In this document: positions 13,893 to 20,540 of the stretch, piece by piece | Layout: each line of letters opens with the position of its first letter | Position numbering within the stretch: position 1 is the first letter of the stretch | NCBI GenBank assembly: GCA_900548955.1 | Contig: URMQ01000019.1 | Span: 1 to 21,317, forward strand | Reading direction: 5' to 3' | Length of the DNA: 21,317 nt | Source: an uncultured Eggerthella sp. | Lineage (GTDB): Bacteria > Actinomycetota > Coriobacteriia > Coriobacteriales > Eggerthellaceae | The notes under the pieces: generated by a model | The model's input: only the letters and a program-made list of their open reading frames with translations | Told to the model about the DNA's origin: nothing | Databases searched by the model: none | Program-made: the position numbers and the translations under genes

Positions 13893-15057
13893 GACTACCT
13901 TCGTTCTGAGTTTCTGCGTTCTGGGTTTCTGCGTTCTGAGCTTCTGTACAAACTTGCTGATTCTGTACTTCTACGCGCACGCGCTGCATGAGTTTCGCCT
14001 GATCCCATAATTCCTGAAGTTCATCCATGGAAAGATCTTCTATGTTCTTGCCGCTAGCCCAAGCAGCACCTTCCATAAACGCCCATCGTTCACGAAACTT
14101 TCTGCACGTTGCACGCAGCGCCGATTCAGGATCAACCTTTACTTTACGAGCAACATTGACCAAGGTGAAAAGGACATCACCAAACTCCAGTTCCATAGCC
14201 CGAGCATCACCTTCGGCACATGCTTGCTTGAATTCTGCAATTTCTTCTTCGACCTTTTCCCAAACCGCTTCAACGCTGTCCCATTCGAACCCAACCGAAA
14301 CCGCCTTACGGGAAATCTTGCTCGCCTGCATCAGTGCAGGAAAACTTACGGGGATGCTATCTAGCAAGCCTTCAGATTCGGTAATGGCTTGCTGCTCGGT
14401 ATCTTTTTGTACGGCAGCCCCATTCTGCCCAGCAGTATTTTGTCCAGCGATATTTTGTTCCACGACATTATTCTGCCCAGCAGCATTCTTACGTTCAGCA
14501 AGTTTTACCTTGTCCCAAATATCAAGTACATCGCTTGCCGAGGTGGCCTCTTTATCACCAAACACGTGCGGATGACGACGAATCATCTTTTCATTCACAT
14601 CACGGCACACATCAGCAATGTCAAATTCACCTGCGTCTGACGCAATTTGGCTTTGCAGCACCACTTGCAGCAACACATCGCCTAACTCTTCGCGCAAATG
14701 CGTCGTGTCATGCTGCTCGATAGCGTCTACCGCTTCATAGGCTTCTTCAATCATGTTGTGTGCAATGGAATCGTGTGTTTGCTCGCGATCCCAAGGACAT
14801 CCATCAGGCGCGCGAAGTGCCGCAATCGTATCCGCAAATGAAGAAAACGCCTCGCCAGCATCGGGACAGGGTTGTCCTTGCTCGCGAAGCGATTGTGAGT
14901 TGCTCTGGTCTTTTGAATGTTCTTGGCTTTCCAAGCCGCCTTGGTTAGGCTGATTTACCTGGTTAGGTTGGCTTACCTGATCAGGTTGGCTTGATTGACC
15001 AGACCGACTTGCTTGATCAGATGAATCCGCTTGCTCTAGTGGATCTAATGACATCAT
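13885..15057 (-). CDS. mazG: Nucleoside triphosphate pyrophosphohydrolase MazG with three repeat-rich inserts
   Basis: MazG hydrolyses non-canonical or excess NTPs to NMP plus pyrophosphate. Two MazG domains are seen. The first (about 73-186) has DGCPWDREQTHDS, EEAYE (104-108) and EELGD (123-127), the EExxE/ExxD metal site. The second (about 240-355) has EEEIAEF (270-276) and ELEFGD (289-294). At 390 residues it is about 125 longer than E. coli MazG. The surplus is a Q/S/P/N-rich N-terminus (12-62, six-residue units such as SQPNQV), an N/Q/A/G insert between the domains (191-226, NxAGQ units) and a Q/N/E C-terminal tail (364-390, NAETQ units). Start ATG 15057 follows AGGGG; an in-frame ATG is next to it. 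It is 24 nt after the ACT gene and overlaps menF by 8 nt. Confidence 0.95.
   Translation of the reverse strand: MMSLDPLEQADSSDQASRSGQSSQPDQVSQPNQVNQPNQGGLESQEHSKDQSNSQSLREQGQPCPDAGEAFSSFADTIAALRAPDGCPWDREQTHDSIAHNMIEEAYEAVDAIEQHDTTHLREELGDVLLQVVLQSQIASDAGEFDIADVCRDVNEKMIRRHPHVFGDKEATSASDVLDIWDKVKLAERKNAAGQNNVVEQNIAGQNTAGQNGAAVQKDTEQQAITESEGLLDSIPVSFPALMQASKISRKAVSVGFEWDSVEAVWEKVEEEIAEFKQACAEGDARAMELEFGDVLFTLVNVARKVKVDPESALRATCRKFRERWAFMEGAAWASGKNIEDLSMDELQELWDQAKLMQRVRVEVQNQQVCTEAQNAETQNAETQNEGSHA
13902..13946. repeat. 15-nt tandem repeat encoding the MazG C-terminal tail
   Basis: Three consecutive 15-nt units (13902-13916, 13917-13931, 13932-13946) of consensus CGTTCTGAGTTTCTG with one substitution in each of the second and third. 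On the minus strand they encode the NAETQ repeats at the MazG C-terminus. Confidence 0.9.
14422..14484. repeat. 15-nt tandem repeat between the two MazG domains
   Basis: Units at 14422-14436, 14437-14451, 14452-14466 and, after a 3-nt ATT, 14470-14484. Consensus is close to ATTCTGCCCAGCAGT. They encode NxAGQ-like repeats in the interdomain linker of MazG. Confidence 0.85.
14943..15032. repeat. 18-nt tandem repeat encoding the MazG N-terminus
   Basis: Five successive 18-nt units from 14943, the first three most alike (for example GGTTAGGTTGGCTTACCT at 14961-14978) and the last two decayed. They encode six-residue units such as SQPNQV and SQPDQV at the start of MazG, giving a gradient from fresh to degraded copies. 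Confidence 0.85.
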
Positions 15058-15081
15058 TGCTACCCCTAGAAGTGGTGTTTC

Positions 15082-15351
15082 TTAAATTGAATACATTGCC
15101 TGGAATACATCTTCACGTTGAATAATTACCTGAACACCCAGGTCTTCACCTGCTTTTGTCAGTGCTTCTTGGACTTCATTAAATCCAGCGATATCAGTAT
15201 CTAGTTTTACTAGCATGGTCATACTAAAAATGTCTTCCAGAATGGTTTGACTAATGTCGGCAATGTTGGCGCCTTTTTCTGCCAACACACCAGAAATAGC
15301 TGCAACAATTCCGCTGCGGTCTTTACCCAGAACTGAAATTACACAACGCAT
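15082..15351 (-). CDS. ACT domain protein, UPF0237 family
   Basis: An 89-residue protein consisting of a single ACT domain: MRCVISVLGKDRSGIVAAISG is the first strand and ligand-binding turn, followed by VLAEKGANIADISQTI and a second half rich in beta strands. Length and pattern agree with the UPF0237 group. ACT domains bind amino acids or similar small ligands and regulate enzymes; the target here is unknown. UPF0237 genes often precede a UPF0210 gene, which is not next to it here. AAAGGATA lies just before the ATG. It is 27 nt after folE and 24 nt before mazG, so it is cotranscribed with both. Confidence 0.88.
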   Translation of the reverse strand: MRCVISVLGKDRSGIVAAISGVLAEKGANIADISQTILEDIFSMTMLVKLDTDIAGFNEVQEALTKAGEDLGVQVIIQREDVFQAMYSI

Positions 15352-15378
15352 TTTTTATCCTTTCGGTTTTGGGTAACG

Positions 15379-15984
15379 TTAGCGACCCATCAATAGCGAC
15401 AACGCTTCTGCGCGCGTAGCCGCACTTGCACTGCTCTTGAATATACCACGGACGGCACTAGTCGTAGTTTTCGAACCAGGTTTTTTAACGCCGCGCATAC
15501 TCATGCACAGATGCTCTGCTTCCATGATTACAATAACACCCTGCGGACTAAGCTGTTCCATCAAGGTGTCTGCTACCTGGGAAGTAAGACGCTCTTGCAC
15601 CTGAGGGCGACGAGCATACGCATCTACCAAACGAGCGAGCTTTGAAATGCCGCAAATTCGTCCGCTTTTTGCGGGAATGTAGGCAACGTGCGCCTTGCCG
15701 AAAAATGGCACCAGATGATGTTCGCACATAGAATAGAAAGGAATGTCGTGTACGATTACCAACTCTTCATGATGTTCATCGAAGGTGGTTTCGAAATGCA
15801 CAGCAGGATCTTCGTAAAGACCAGCGAACACCTCTTCATACATACGCGCAACACGCGAAGGAGTTTTTTGCAGCCCTTCGCGATCGGGGTCTTCGCCAAT
15901 TCCTTCCAGAATCATGCGAACGCCTGCTTCAATTTTTTCTAGATTCATTGAACCTTGCAAAGGCTCACTTATATGTTCTGACAT
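15379..15984 (-). CDS. folE: GTP cyclohydrolase I
   Basis: A 201-residue enzyme converting GTP to 7,8-dihydroneopterin triphosphate. Zinc ligands Cys87 and His90 (SMCEHHLVPF) and Cys160 (EHLCMSMRGVKKPGSKT) are all present, so this is the zinc-dependent FolE-I type. GKAHVAYIPA and ISKLARLVDAYARRPQVQERLT are further family marks. Size is usual. AAAGGCA lies about 6 nt before the ATG. The rest of the folate pathway (folP, folB, folK) is absent nearby. Instead an ACT protein and MazG follow closely in an apparent operon, so it may feed either folate or a deazapurine such as queuosine. Confidence 0.96.
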   Translation of the reverse strand: MSEHISEPLQGSMNLEKIEAGVRMILEGIGEDPDREGLQKTPSRVARMYEEVFAGLYEDPAVHFETTFDEHHEELVIVHDIPFYSMCEHHLVPFFGKAHVAYIPAKSGRICGISKLARLVDAYARRPQVQERLTSQVADTLMEQLSPQGVIVIMEAEHLCMSMRGVKKPGSKTTTSAVRGIFKSSASAATRAEALSLLMGR

Positions 15985-16064
15985 CTATTGCCTTTCCGTT
16001 TTATTTCCCCGCAACAAGAGGGCGTGCATTTCGCTTTACTGCGTTAATTTTTTATAACTTTCGT

Positions 16065-16093
16065 ATTGTAGTACAGGTACCATTCGACCATAA
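16065..16093 (-). promoter_or_regulatory. Weak candidate promoter before folE
   Basis: In the 136-nt spacer between folE and the exonuclease gene, the minus strand has TACAAT (complement of 16065-16070) with TTATGG 17 nt upstream, or TTGTTA at 20 nt. The -10 is good and the -35 poor. This is the most likely place for a promoter of the folE-ACT-mazG-men transcript, since later junctions are 27 nt or less until the menF-menD spacer. Confidence 0.3.
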
Positions 16094-16120
16094 CAAGCAC
16101 ACTCCGACTGTACAAAAGCC

Positions 16121-16906
16121 TTAAATATCCAACTCCAACGAAACGGGACAGTGGTCGGATCCGAATATTTCGGAATAAATGTTTGCCATCTGAACTTGCT
16201 CGCGCAAAACTTCACTTACTAAAAAGTAATCAATGCGCCATCCCGCATTGTTAGCACGCGCATTGAAGCGATAGCTCCACCACGAATAAGCACCCGTTGT
16301 TTCTGGATGGAGCGCGCGGAAGGTATCTACAAACCCTGCATCAAGCAGCTTGGTAAACTTTTCGCGCTCTTCATCGGAGAAACCTGGATTACCGCGATTA
16401 GTGCGAGGGTTCTTCAGGTCGATTTCCTGGTGCGCCACATTGAAATCGCCGCACATTACCACAGGCTTTGCGTCGCAGGCATTGCCATTTGGCAGCACAC
16501 CCTCTTCAAGGCCTTTACACATATCACGAAATACGTCGTCCCATTGCATACGATGATCAAGACGAGCGAGCTCGGATTGCGCATTAGGCGTATATACATT
16601 TACGAACCAGTACTTCTCAAATTCGCAAATAACTACACGTCCTTCGGTATCAAGTTCTGGAACACCTACTTCATGAAGCACCTGTAGTGGCTCTTCTTTA
16701 CAGAATACCGCCGTTCCCGAATAGCCTTTGCGCTGTGCATAGCTCCAATACTCGTGGTAGCCAGGTAAATCCATTTCGATTTGGCCTTCTTGGAGCTTCG
16801 TCTCCTGAACCGCAAACACATCAGCGTTCAATTCAGTGAAGGCGTCCATGAAGCCTTTTTTCATTACGGCTCGCAAGCCGTTTACATTCCAAGATACAAG
16901 TCTCAT
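16121..16906 (-). CDS. xth: Exodeoxyribonuclease III / AP endonuclease
   Basis: A 261-residue enzyme of the ExoIII/APE1 phosphodiesterase family, which incises DNA at abasic sites and trims 3' ends during base excision repair. Catalytic residues are all visible: Asn7 (SWNVNGLR), Glu35 (VQETKLQ), Tyr105 (NVYTPNAQ), Asp154 and Asn156 (GDFNVAH), and Asp251-His252 (SDHCP). GYSGTAVF and RIDYFLVS are further family segments. Length is standard. It lies between the terminator of the upstream membrane-protein gene and folE, so it probably starts its own transcript. The Shine-Dalgarno (AAAGAGA) is moderate and slightly distant from the ATG. Confidence 0.96.
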   Translation of the reverse strand: MRLVSWNVNGLRAVMKKGFMDAFTELNADVFAVQETKLQEGQIEMDLPGYHEYWSYAQRKGYSGTAVFCKEEPLQVLHEVGVPELDTEGRVVICEFEKYWFVNVYTPNAQSELARLDHRMQWDDVFRDMCKGLEEGVLPNGNACDAKPVVMCGDFNVAHQEIDLKNPRTNRGNPGFSDEEREKFTKLLDAGFVDTFRALHPETTGAYSWWSYRFNARANNAGWRIDYFLVSEVLREQVQMANIYSEIFGSDHCPVSLELDI

Positions 16907-16929
16907 AAGACAATCTCTTTCTTTTACAA

Positions 16930-16955
16930 AAGAGCCCCGATGCTTCGGGGCTCTT
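16930..16955 (-). terminator. Intrinsic terminator of the small membrane-protein gene
   Basis: An 11-bp perfect stem (16930-16940 with 16945-16955, core GAGCCCCG/CGGGGCTC) with a 4-nt loop, followed on the minus strand by TTTTG. It lies 26 nt past the stop of the 175-residue gene and just before the exonuclease start. Confidence 0.85.
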
Positions 16956-16981
16956 ATAGATTTGTCTATCTTGCCAAAGTA

Positions 16982-17509
16982 TTACTTCTTCTTTGACTGC
17001 TTAGCTGCTTTGCGTTCTGCGCGCTCATAGGCCTCTTGACGCAACGGACGCAACTGCTTGGAGTCGATACGCACGCTGATAAAGAAGAACACCCAGGAAA
17101 CGATCATGATCGCAATAGGAATAATCTGATTTTGAGGCATAAACAGCGAAAGCAAAATAGCGATAACCATGCCGCCTAAGCCAATCGCAGAATACATAAT
17201 ACGCTTGCGATTTAGTGCCTTGAACTGCGGGGTATCGGGAACATAGCGCTGGATTGCGCGCAAACGCGCACGACCTGTTTTGCGTTCTTCTTTGTTCTCT
17301 TGTGCCTCTTGTTTTTTCTCGGCTCTATGTTCCTGCTTCTCTTCGGGGGTTCGCTTTGCGAAAAAGCCCTTCTTTTCGGGCTTATCCGACTGCAAGCGTA
17401 CAGAAGATGCCGCCTTGGACACGGGCTTAGCAGAAGCTGCACTTTTACGAGTGGAGCCTCCCTTATGGTCGCCTGTATAGCGTTCATTCATGGGGTTTCG
17501 TTGAGTCAT
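16982..17509 (-). CDS. Small membrane protein with charged N-terminal region, unrecognised
   Basis: A 175-residue protein I do not recognise with certainty. Residues 1-100 are hydrophilic and basic, with K/E/Q-rich stretches at 43-78 that could form a coiled helix. Two hydrophobic helices follow (about 104-124 and 128-147) as a hairpin, then a highly basic tail ending KQSKKK. Both ends would face the cytoplasm by the positive-inside rule. The layout is loosely like actinobacterial DUF3043 proteins (basic N-terminus, two helices, charged tail), but this is only a suggestion. The ATG at 17509 has AAGGAG 9 nt upstream, better than the in-frame ATG at 17491. A repeat-rich spacer separates it from purC and a clear terminator closes it. 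Confidence 0.8.
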   Translation of the reverse strand: MTQRNPMNERYTGDHKGGSTRKSAASAKPVSKAASSVRLQSDKPEKKGFFAKRTPEEKQEHRAEKKQEAQENKEERKTGRARLRAIQRYVPDTPQFKALNRKRIMYSAIGLGGMVIAILLSLFMPQNQIIPIAIMIVSWVFFFISVRIDSKQLRPLRQEAYERAERKAAKQSKKK

Positions 17510-17571
17510 TCTTTAAAACTCCTTGCTAGGCCGCTTTTGCAGGAACATAAACTCGGATACGATACTAACTT

Positions 17572-17649
17572 ATTGCTAAGTTCTCTTAACATTGCTAAGC
17601 GCTCTTAGGATCGCTAAGTATGCTTTGACGTTGCTAAGCATTCTTAACC
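17572..17649. repeat. Four imperfect tandem copies of a 19-21 nt unit after purC
   Basis: Units at 17572-17590, 17591-17609, 17610-17630 and 17631-17649, all containing GCTAAG followed by a CTTA or CTTT block (for example ATTGCTAAGCGCTCTTAGG). Each unit has a small inverted repeat (CTAAG with CTTAG). They lie between the purC stop and the small membrane-protein gene and encode nothing. Confidence 0.8.
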
Positions 17650-17697
17650 GCTAACGGCTACCAAACTAGCAATGTTGAATCTGTTCCGCTGCTTATC

Positions 17698-18573
17698 CTA
17701 CTGAGCGACAAATGCCTTACCAGTAATTTTTTCGTATGCCTGAATATACTTTTCGCTGGTCTTCTTGATGATATCTTCAGGAAGACGAGGAGGATTACCC
17801 GTGCGATCCCAATTAGCGTTCAGCCAGTTACGCACAAACTGCTTGTCGAAGCTTGGCTGCTCTTCGCCTACCTTGTAGGTGTCAGCAGACCAGAAACGAG
17901 AAGAATCTGGGGTCAATACTTCATCACCCAAAATAATCTTGCCGTCAACTACGCCAAACTCGAATTTAGTGTCCGCGATAATAATGCCGCGTTCACGAGC
18001 ATGATCAGCAGCACAGTTATAAACTGCTAGCGTTAAATCGCGAATAGCAGCTGCGTCTTCTTCGCCGATGATTTCAGCGCAGCGCTCATAGCTGATGTTT
18101 TCGTCATGGTCGCCAATTTCAGCCTTAGTAGAAGGGGTAAAAATCGCTTCAGGTAACTTGGAAGAATTTACCAAGCCTTCGGGCAGCTTAATGCCGCAAA
18201 CCGCACCTGTTGCCTGGTAGTCCTTCAAGCCAGAACCAGTCAAGTAACCACGAACAATGCATTCGATAGGAAACATGTTGGCCTTTTTAACCAGCATAAA
18301 ACGACCAGCCAAATAGTCTGAGTAGGGCTTAAACTGCTCAGGCAAATCTGCAACATCTGCAGAAATAAGATGGTTGTCTACTACATCGGAGAGCAAATCA
18401 AACCAGAAGCAGGAAAGCTGCGTAAGTACCTGGCCCTTGTAGGGAATCTCGTCTTCCAAAATGTAGTCAAAAGCAGAAATGCGATCGGACGCCACCAGAA
18501 GAAGCTTATCTCCTAGGTCGTACAGGTCGCGCACCTTACCCTGTGCATCGGGCTTGATGTCGATTCCAGACAT
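17698..18573 (-). CDS. purC: Phosphoribosylaminoimidazole-succinocarboxamide (SAICAR) synthase
   Basis: A 291-residue ATP-dependent ligase joining CAIR and aspartate in purine synthesis. Marks: QGKVRDLYDLGDKLLLVASDR (nucleotide-binding start), SAFDY, PIECIVRGYLTGSG (CAIR site), IIIADTKFEFG and LGDEVLTPDSSRFW. The length is the longer class, comparable to yeast-type and many actinobacterial PurC proteins rather than the 240-residue E. coli form. The ATG has AAGGAAGG about 6 nt upstream. No other pur gene is in the window. It lies 216 nt after the sensor kinase stop, so an own promoter is likely; CATAAT on the minus strand near 18610 is a possible -10 without a good -35. No purine riboswitch-like fold was seen in the leader. 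Confidence 0.96.
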   Translation of the reverse strand: MSGIDIKPDAQGKVRDLYDLGDKLLLVASDRISAFDYILEDEIPYKGQVLTQLSCFWFDLLSDVVDNHLISADVADLPEQFKPYSDYLAGRFMLVKKANMFPIECIVRGYLTGSGLKDYQATGAVCGIKLPEGLVNSSKLPEAIFTPSTKAEIGDHDENISYERCAEIIGEEDAAAIRDLTLAVYNCAADHARERGIIIADTKFEFGVVDGKIILGDEVLTPDSSRFWSADTYKVGEEQPSFDKQFVRNWLNANWDRTGNPPRLPEDIIKKTSEKYIQAYEKITGKAFVAQ

Positions 18574-18694
18574 GTTGGTCCTTCCTTAAAGTGAATATTC
18601 GCAAGCTCCTATTATGAAACATATTCGGACTACATGCACGAAAAAGCAGAAACTATCTTTAATTACTGAGACCTTATTAATTGCTGACACCTTG

Positions 18695-18788
18695 CCTGTT
18701 GCGGCTATTTAGCTCTTAGTTACCTGTTTCCGCCGCTTAGTTGCCTATTGCGATTAATTAGCAACCTGTTGCGGCTATTTAGCTCTTA
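18695..18788. repeat. 24-nt perfect direct repeat abutting the sensor-kinase stop
   Basis: A 24-nt sequence at 18695-18718 recurs exactly at 18765-18788 (core TTGCGGCTATTTAGCTC). The similarity continues imperfectly for about 12 nt (TACCTGTTTCCG versus TACTTGTTGCCG), so the right copy runs into the last codons of the kinase gene. Between them are decayed versions such as CTATTGCGATTAATTAGC. No coding role. Confidence 0.85.
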
Positions 18789-18789
18789 A

Positions 18790-20313
18790 CTACTTGTTGC
18801 CGTTCTGCTTGCCGCTACCCTGCCAGCTACCGCCGCTTTGCCTGTTGTTGCGCTTTGCGTTGCGCTTGCGAGAATTTTCGGAATACAGCGGAATATAAAT
18901 AGTGAAGCATGCCCCTTCATTAGGTCTACCCTCAACACGCACCCAACCGTTGTGCTGTTCCACAATTTCTTTTACTACCGAAAGACCAATACCTAATCCA
19001 CCGGTAGAGCGAGCACGTCCCGAATCGGCGCGCCAGAAGCGCTGGAAAACCAACTTTGCCTCTTCGGGAGTCAGCCCAATACCAGTATCCCTTACTACAA
19101 TTTGGCCCATCAAATCGCCCTTTTTAGCTATAACCGTAATGGTGCCGCCTTCAGGCGTGTAGCGCACCGCATTAGAAATTAAGTTCGCGGTTGCCTGGCG
19201 TAGCAAGTCAGCGTCACCGAAAACGTATACATGAGGGTCGTATTCGAACTCCAAATTCAGACCTGCATCGTGAATGTAGGCTTGGTGGGTTTGCACTACT
19301 GCAGAAAGCATTTCAGTCAAGTCAATCTTTTTCTGCTCTATTGGCTTGGTACGACTCTCTAAACGGGAAAGCTTCAACAGCGCGTCAACCAAACGCGACA
19401 AGCGCTGAACTTCCGAATTGAGCGTCTCTAAGCGTTCAGCATCAGGCTCAAACACACCATCAATCATCGCTTCAACGGTCGATTGAATAGCCATCAAAGG
19501 AGTACGCAACTCGTGCGCAACGTCGGTAACCAATCTGCGTTCAAGCTTTCGATTCGTTTCAATAGAATCCGCCATAAGGTCGAACATGTTACCCAAACGT
19601 GCAATTTCATCGGTTCCCGAAAGACCGGTTCGCGCCGAATAGTCTCCTTCTTTCAATGCCTTTGCTGCACTGGTAATTTTTTTAATAGGCGCCACAATAG
19701 CGCGTGCGAATATTGCTCCTAAAACCATGGCAATGCCAAGCGCAATTACCGCAGCAAAAATCATGGCACTATACGATTTGTCGCGAAAATCTTCATCGAA
19801 TTTAGTCAGGAGTGTTTCTGATCCAGGCACCCGTACGAGGACTGTTCCCACCTTTTCCCCATCAGCCATAATGGGAGCCGTGGCAACATTTGATCCATCT
19901 TCTTTCACATTAACCGATCCCAGCACCTCATCGGGCTTGTCATCATACACAACGAATCCATCGTTGGTACGTACCTGCAAGTAGACCGAATCGTACAAAG
20001 AAGAGGCAGATGCAGCCGCCGACAGCGCACCGCTATACCAGTCCCCATTAGACTGCTCATATCCTTCAGCAATTGCCGCTGCCGTTCCATCCGCAACGCG
20101 CTGTACGTTTTCGCGCGTATAAGACTGAAAATGTTGGTTCCACACGAAAGAAAGAACCACAATAGAGGAAATAATGGTAATAAGGGAAACCGCGATGGAG
20201 ACCAACATAACGCGCTTAGTAAACGAAATGTTGATGCCCCTCTTTTCTTCTGCTTCGGGAAGCTCGGAGAGTTTCTTATTCGTTGCGCTTTGAGGCTCTT
20301 TGCGTAAAAACAC
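18790..20313 (-). CDS. Membrane sensor histidine kinase of an OmpR-type two-component system
   Basis: An EnvZ/PhoR-class kinase of about 507 residues from GTG 20313. From that start: first membrane helix near 35-57, extracytoplasmic sensor region about 58-178, second helix near 183-205, HAMP (ending KALKEGDYSARTG), then HisKA with phospho-accepting His267 in DVAHELRTPL. The ATPase domain has the N box NLISNAVRYTP, DTGIGL and GGLGIGLSVV, followed by a basic, S/G/Q/N-rich tail. The periplasmic part resembles a PAS-like (sCache) sensor by pattern only. Start: AGGAG lies 5 nt before GTG 20313; a TTG at 20331 would add six residues but has a weaker site. It follows the response regulator gene after about 230 nt, a loose spacing for such a pair. 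Signal unknown. Confidence 0.9.
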   Translation of the reverse strand: MFLRKEPQSATNKKLSELPEAEEKRGINISFTKRVMLVSIAVSLITIISSIVVLSFVWNQHFQSYTRENVQRVADGTAAAIAEGYEQSNGDWYSGALSAAASASSLYDSVYLQVRTNDGFVVYDDKPDEVLGSVNVKEDGSNVATAPIMADGEKVGTVLVRVPGSETLLTKFDEDFRDKSYSAMIFAAVIALGIAMVLGAIFARAIVAPIKKITSAAKALKEGDYSARTGLSGTDEIARLGNMFDLMADSIETNRKLERRLVTDVAHELRTPLMAIQSTVEAMIDGVFEPDAERLETLNSEVQRLSRLVDALLKLSRLESRTKPIEQKKIDLTEMLSAVVQTHQAYIHDAGLNLEFEYDPHVYVFGDADLLRQATANLISNAVRYTPEGGTITVIAKKGDLMGQIVVRDTGIGLTPEEAKLVFQRFWRADSGRARSTGGLGIGLSVVKEIVEQHNGWVRVEGRPNEGACFTIYIPLYSENSRKRNAKRNNRQSGGSWQGSGKQNGNK

Positions 20314-20329
20314 CGGCGCTCCTAACAAC

Positions 20330-20356
20330 AAAGCGTCCTGCTAAACAAGACGCTTT
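20330..20356. other. Hairpin just upstream of the sensor-kinase start
   Basis: AAAGCGTC (20330-20337) pairs perfectly with GACGCTTT (20349-20356) over an 11-nt loop. On the minus strand it ends 6 nt before the AGGAG site of the kinase gene, and no T tract follows. It may stabilise or separate the kinase mRNA, or modulate readthrough from the regulator gene. Confidence 0.5.
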
Positions 20357-20448
20357 TGAATATACGTTTTACTTTTTGTACTTTACCGCACTCAAGCTTA
20401 CTTTTGAAAGTGTTGCTTTGCCTTATGGCAACATCCCCTATGCCTGCA

Positions 20449-20493
20449 TTATGCGCATAAATACCTCTACCTATAAAAACATTTATGCATAAA
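20449..20493. promoter_or_regulatory. Two related 12-bp palindromes between response regulator and kinase genes
   Basis: TTATGCGCATAA (20449-20460) and TTTATGCATAAA (20482-20493) are each perfect palindromes with the same TTATGC half-site. Their centres are 33 nt apart, about three helical turns. They lie 50-90 nt past the regulator stop and over 130 nt before the kinase start. A weak promoter-like pair on the minus strand (TTTATA, 18 nt, CATAAT) overlaps them. Binding protein unknown. Confidence 0.5.
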
Positions 20494-20540
20494 CAGGTTT
20501 ATAAGCAGGCTTAAAACAACACTTTAAACACGGGGGGCTG

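Noticed and set aside
14027..14575. A 182-codon plus-strand frame opposite mazG
   Set aside because: It mirrors the mazG codons and linker repeats; the S/A/F/C-rich product has no domain and no ribosome site.
17572..17649. CRISPR array
   Set aside because: Units are contiguous, diverged and without unique spacers, and no cas gene is in the window.
18574..18694. Purine riboswitch upstream of purC
   Set aside because: No conserved aptamer core or matching three-way stem pattern could be traced in the leader.
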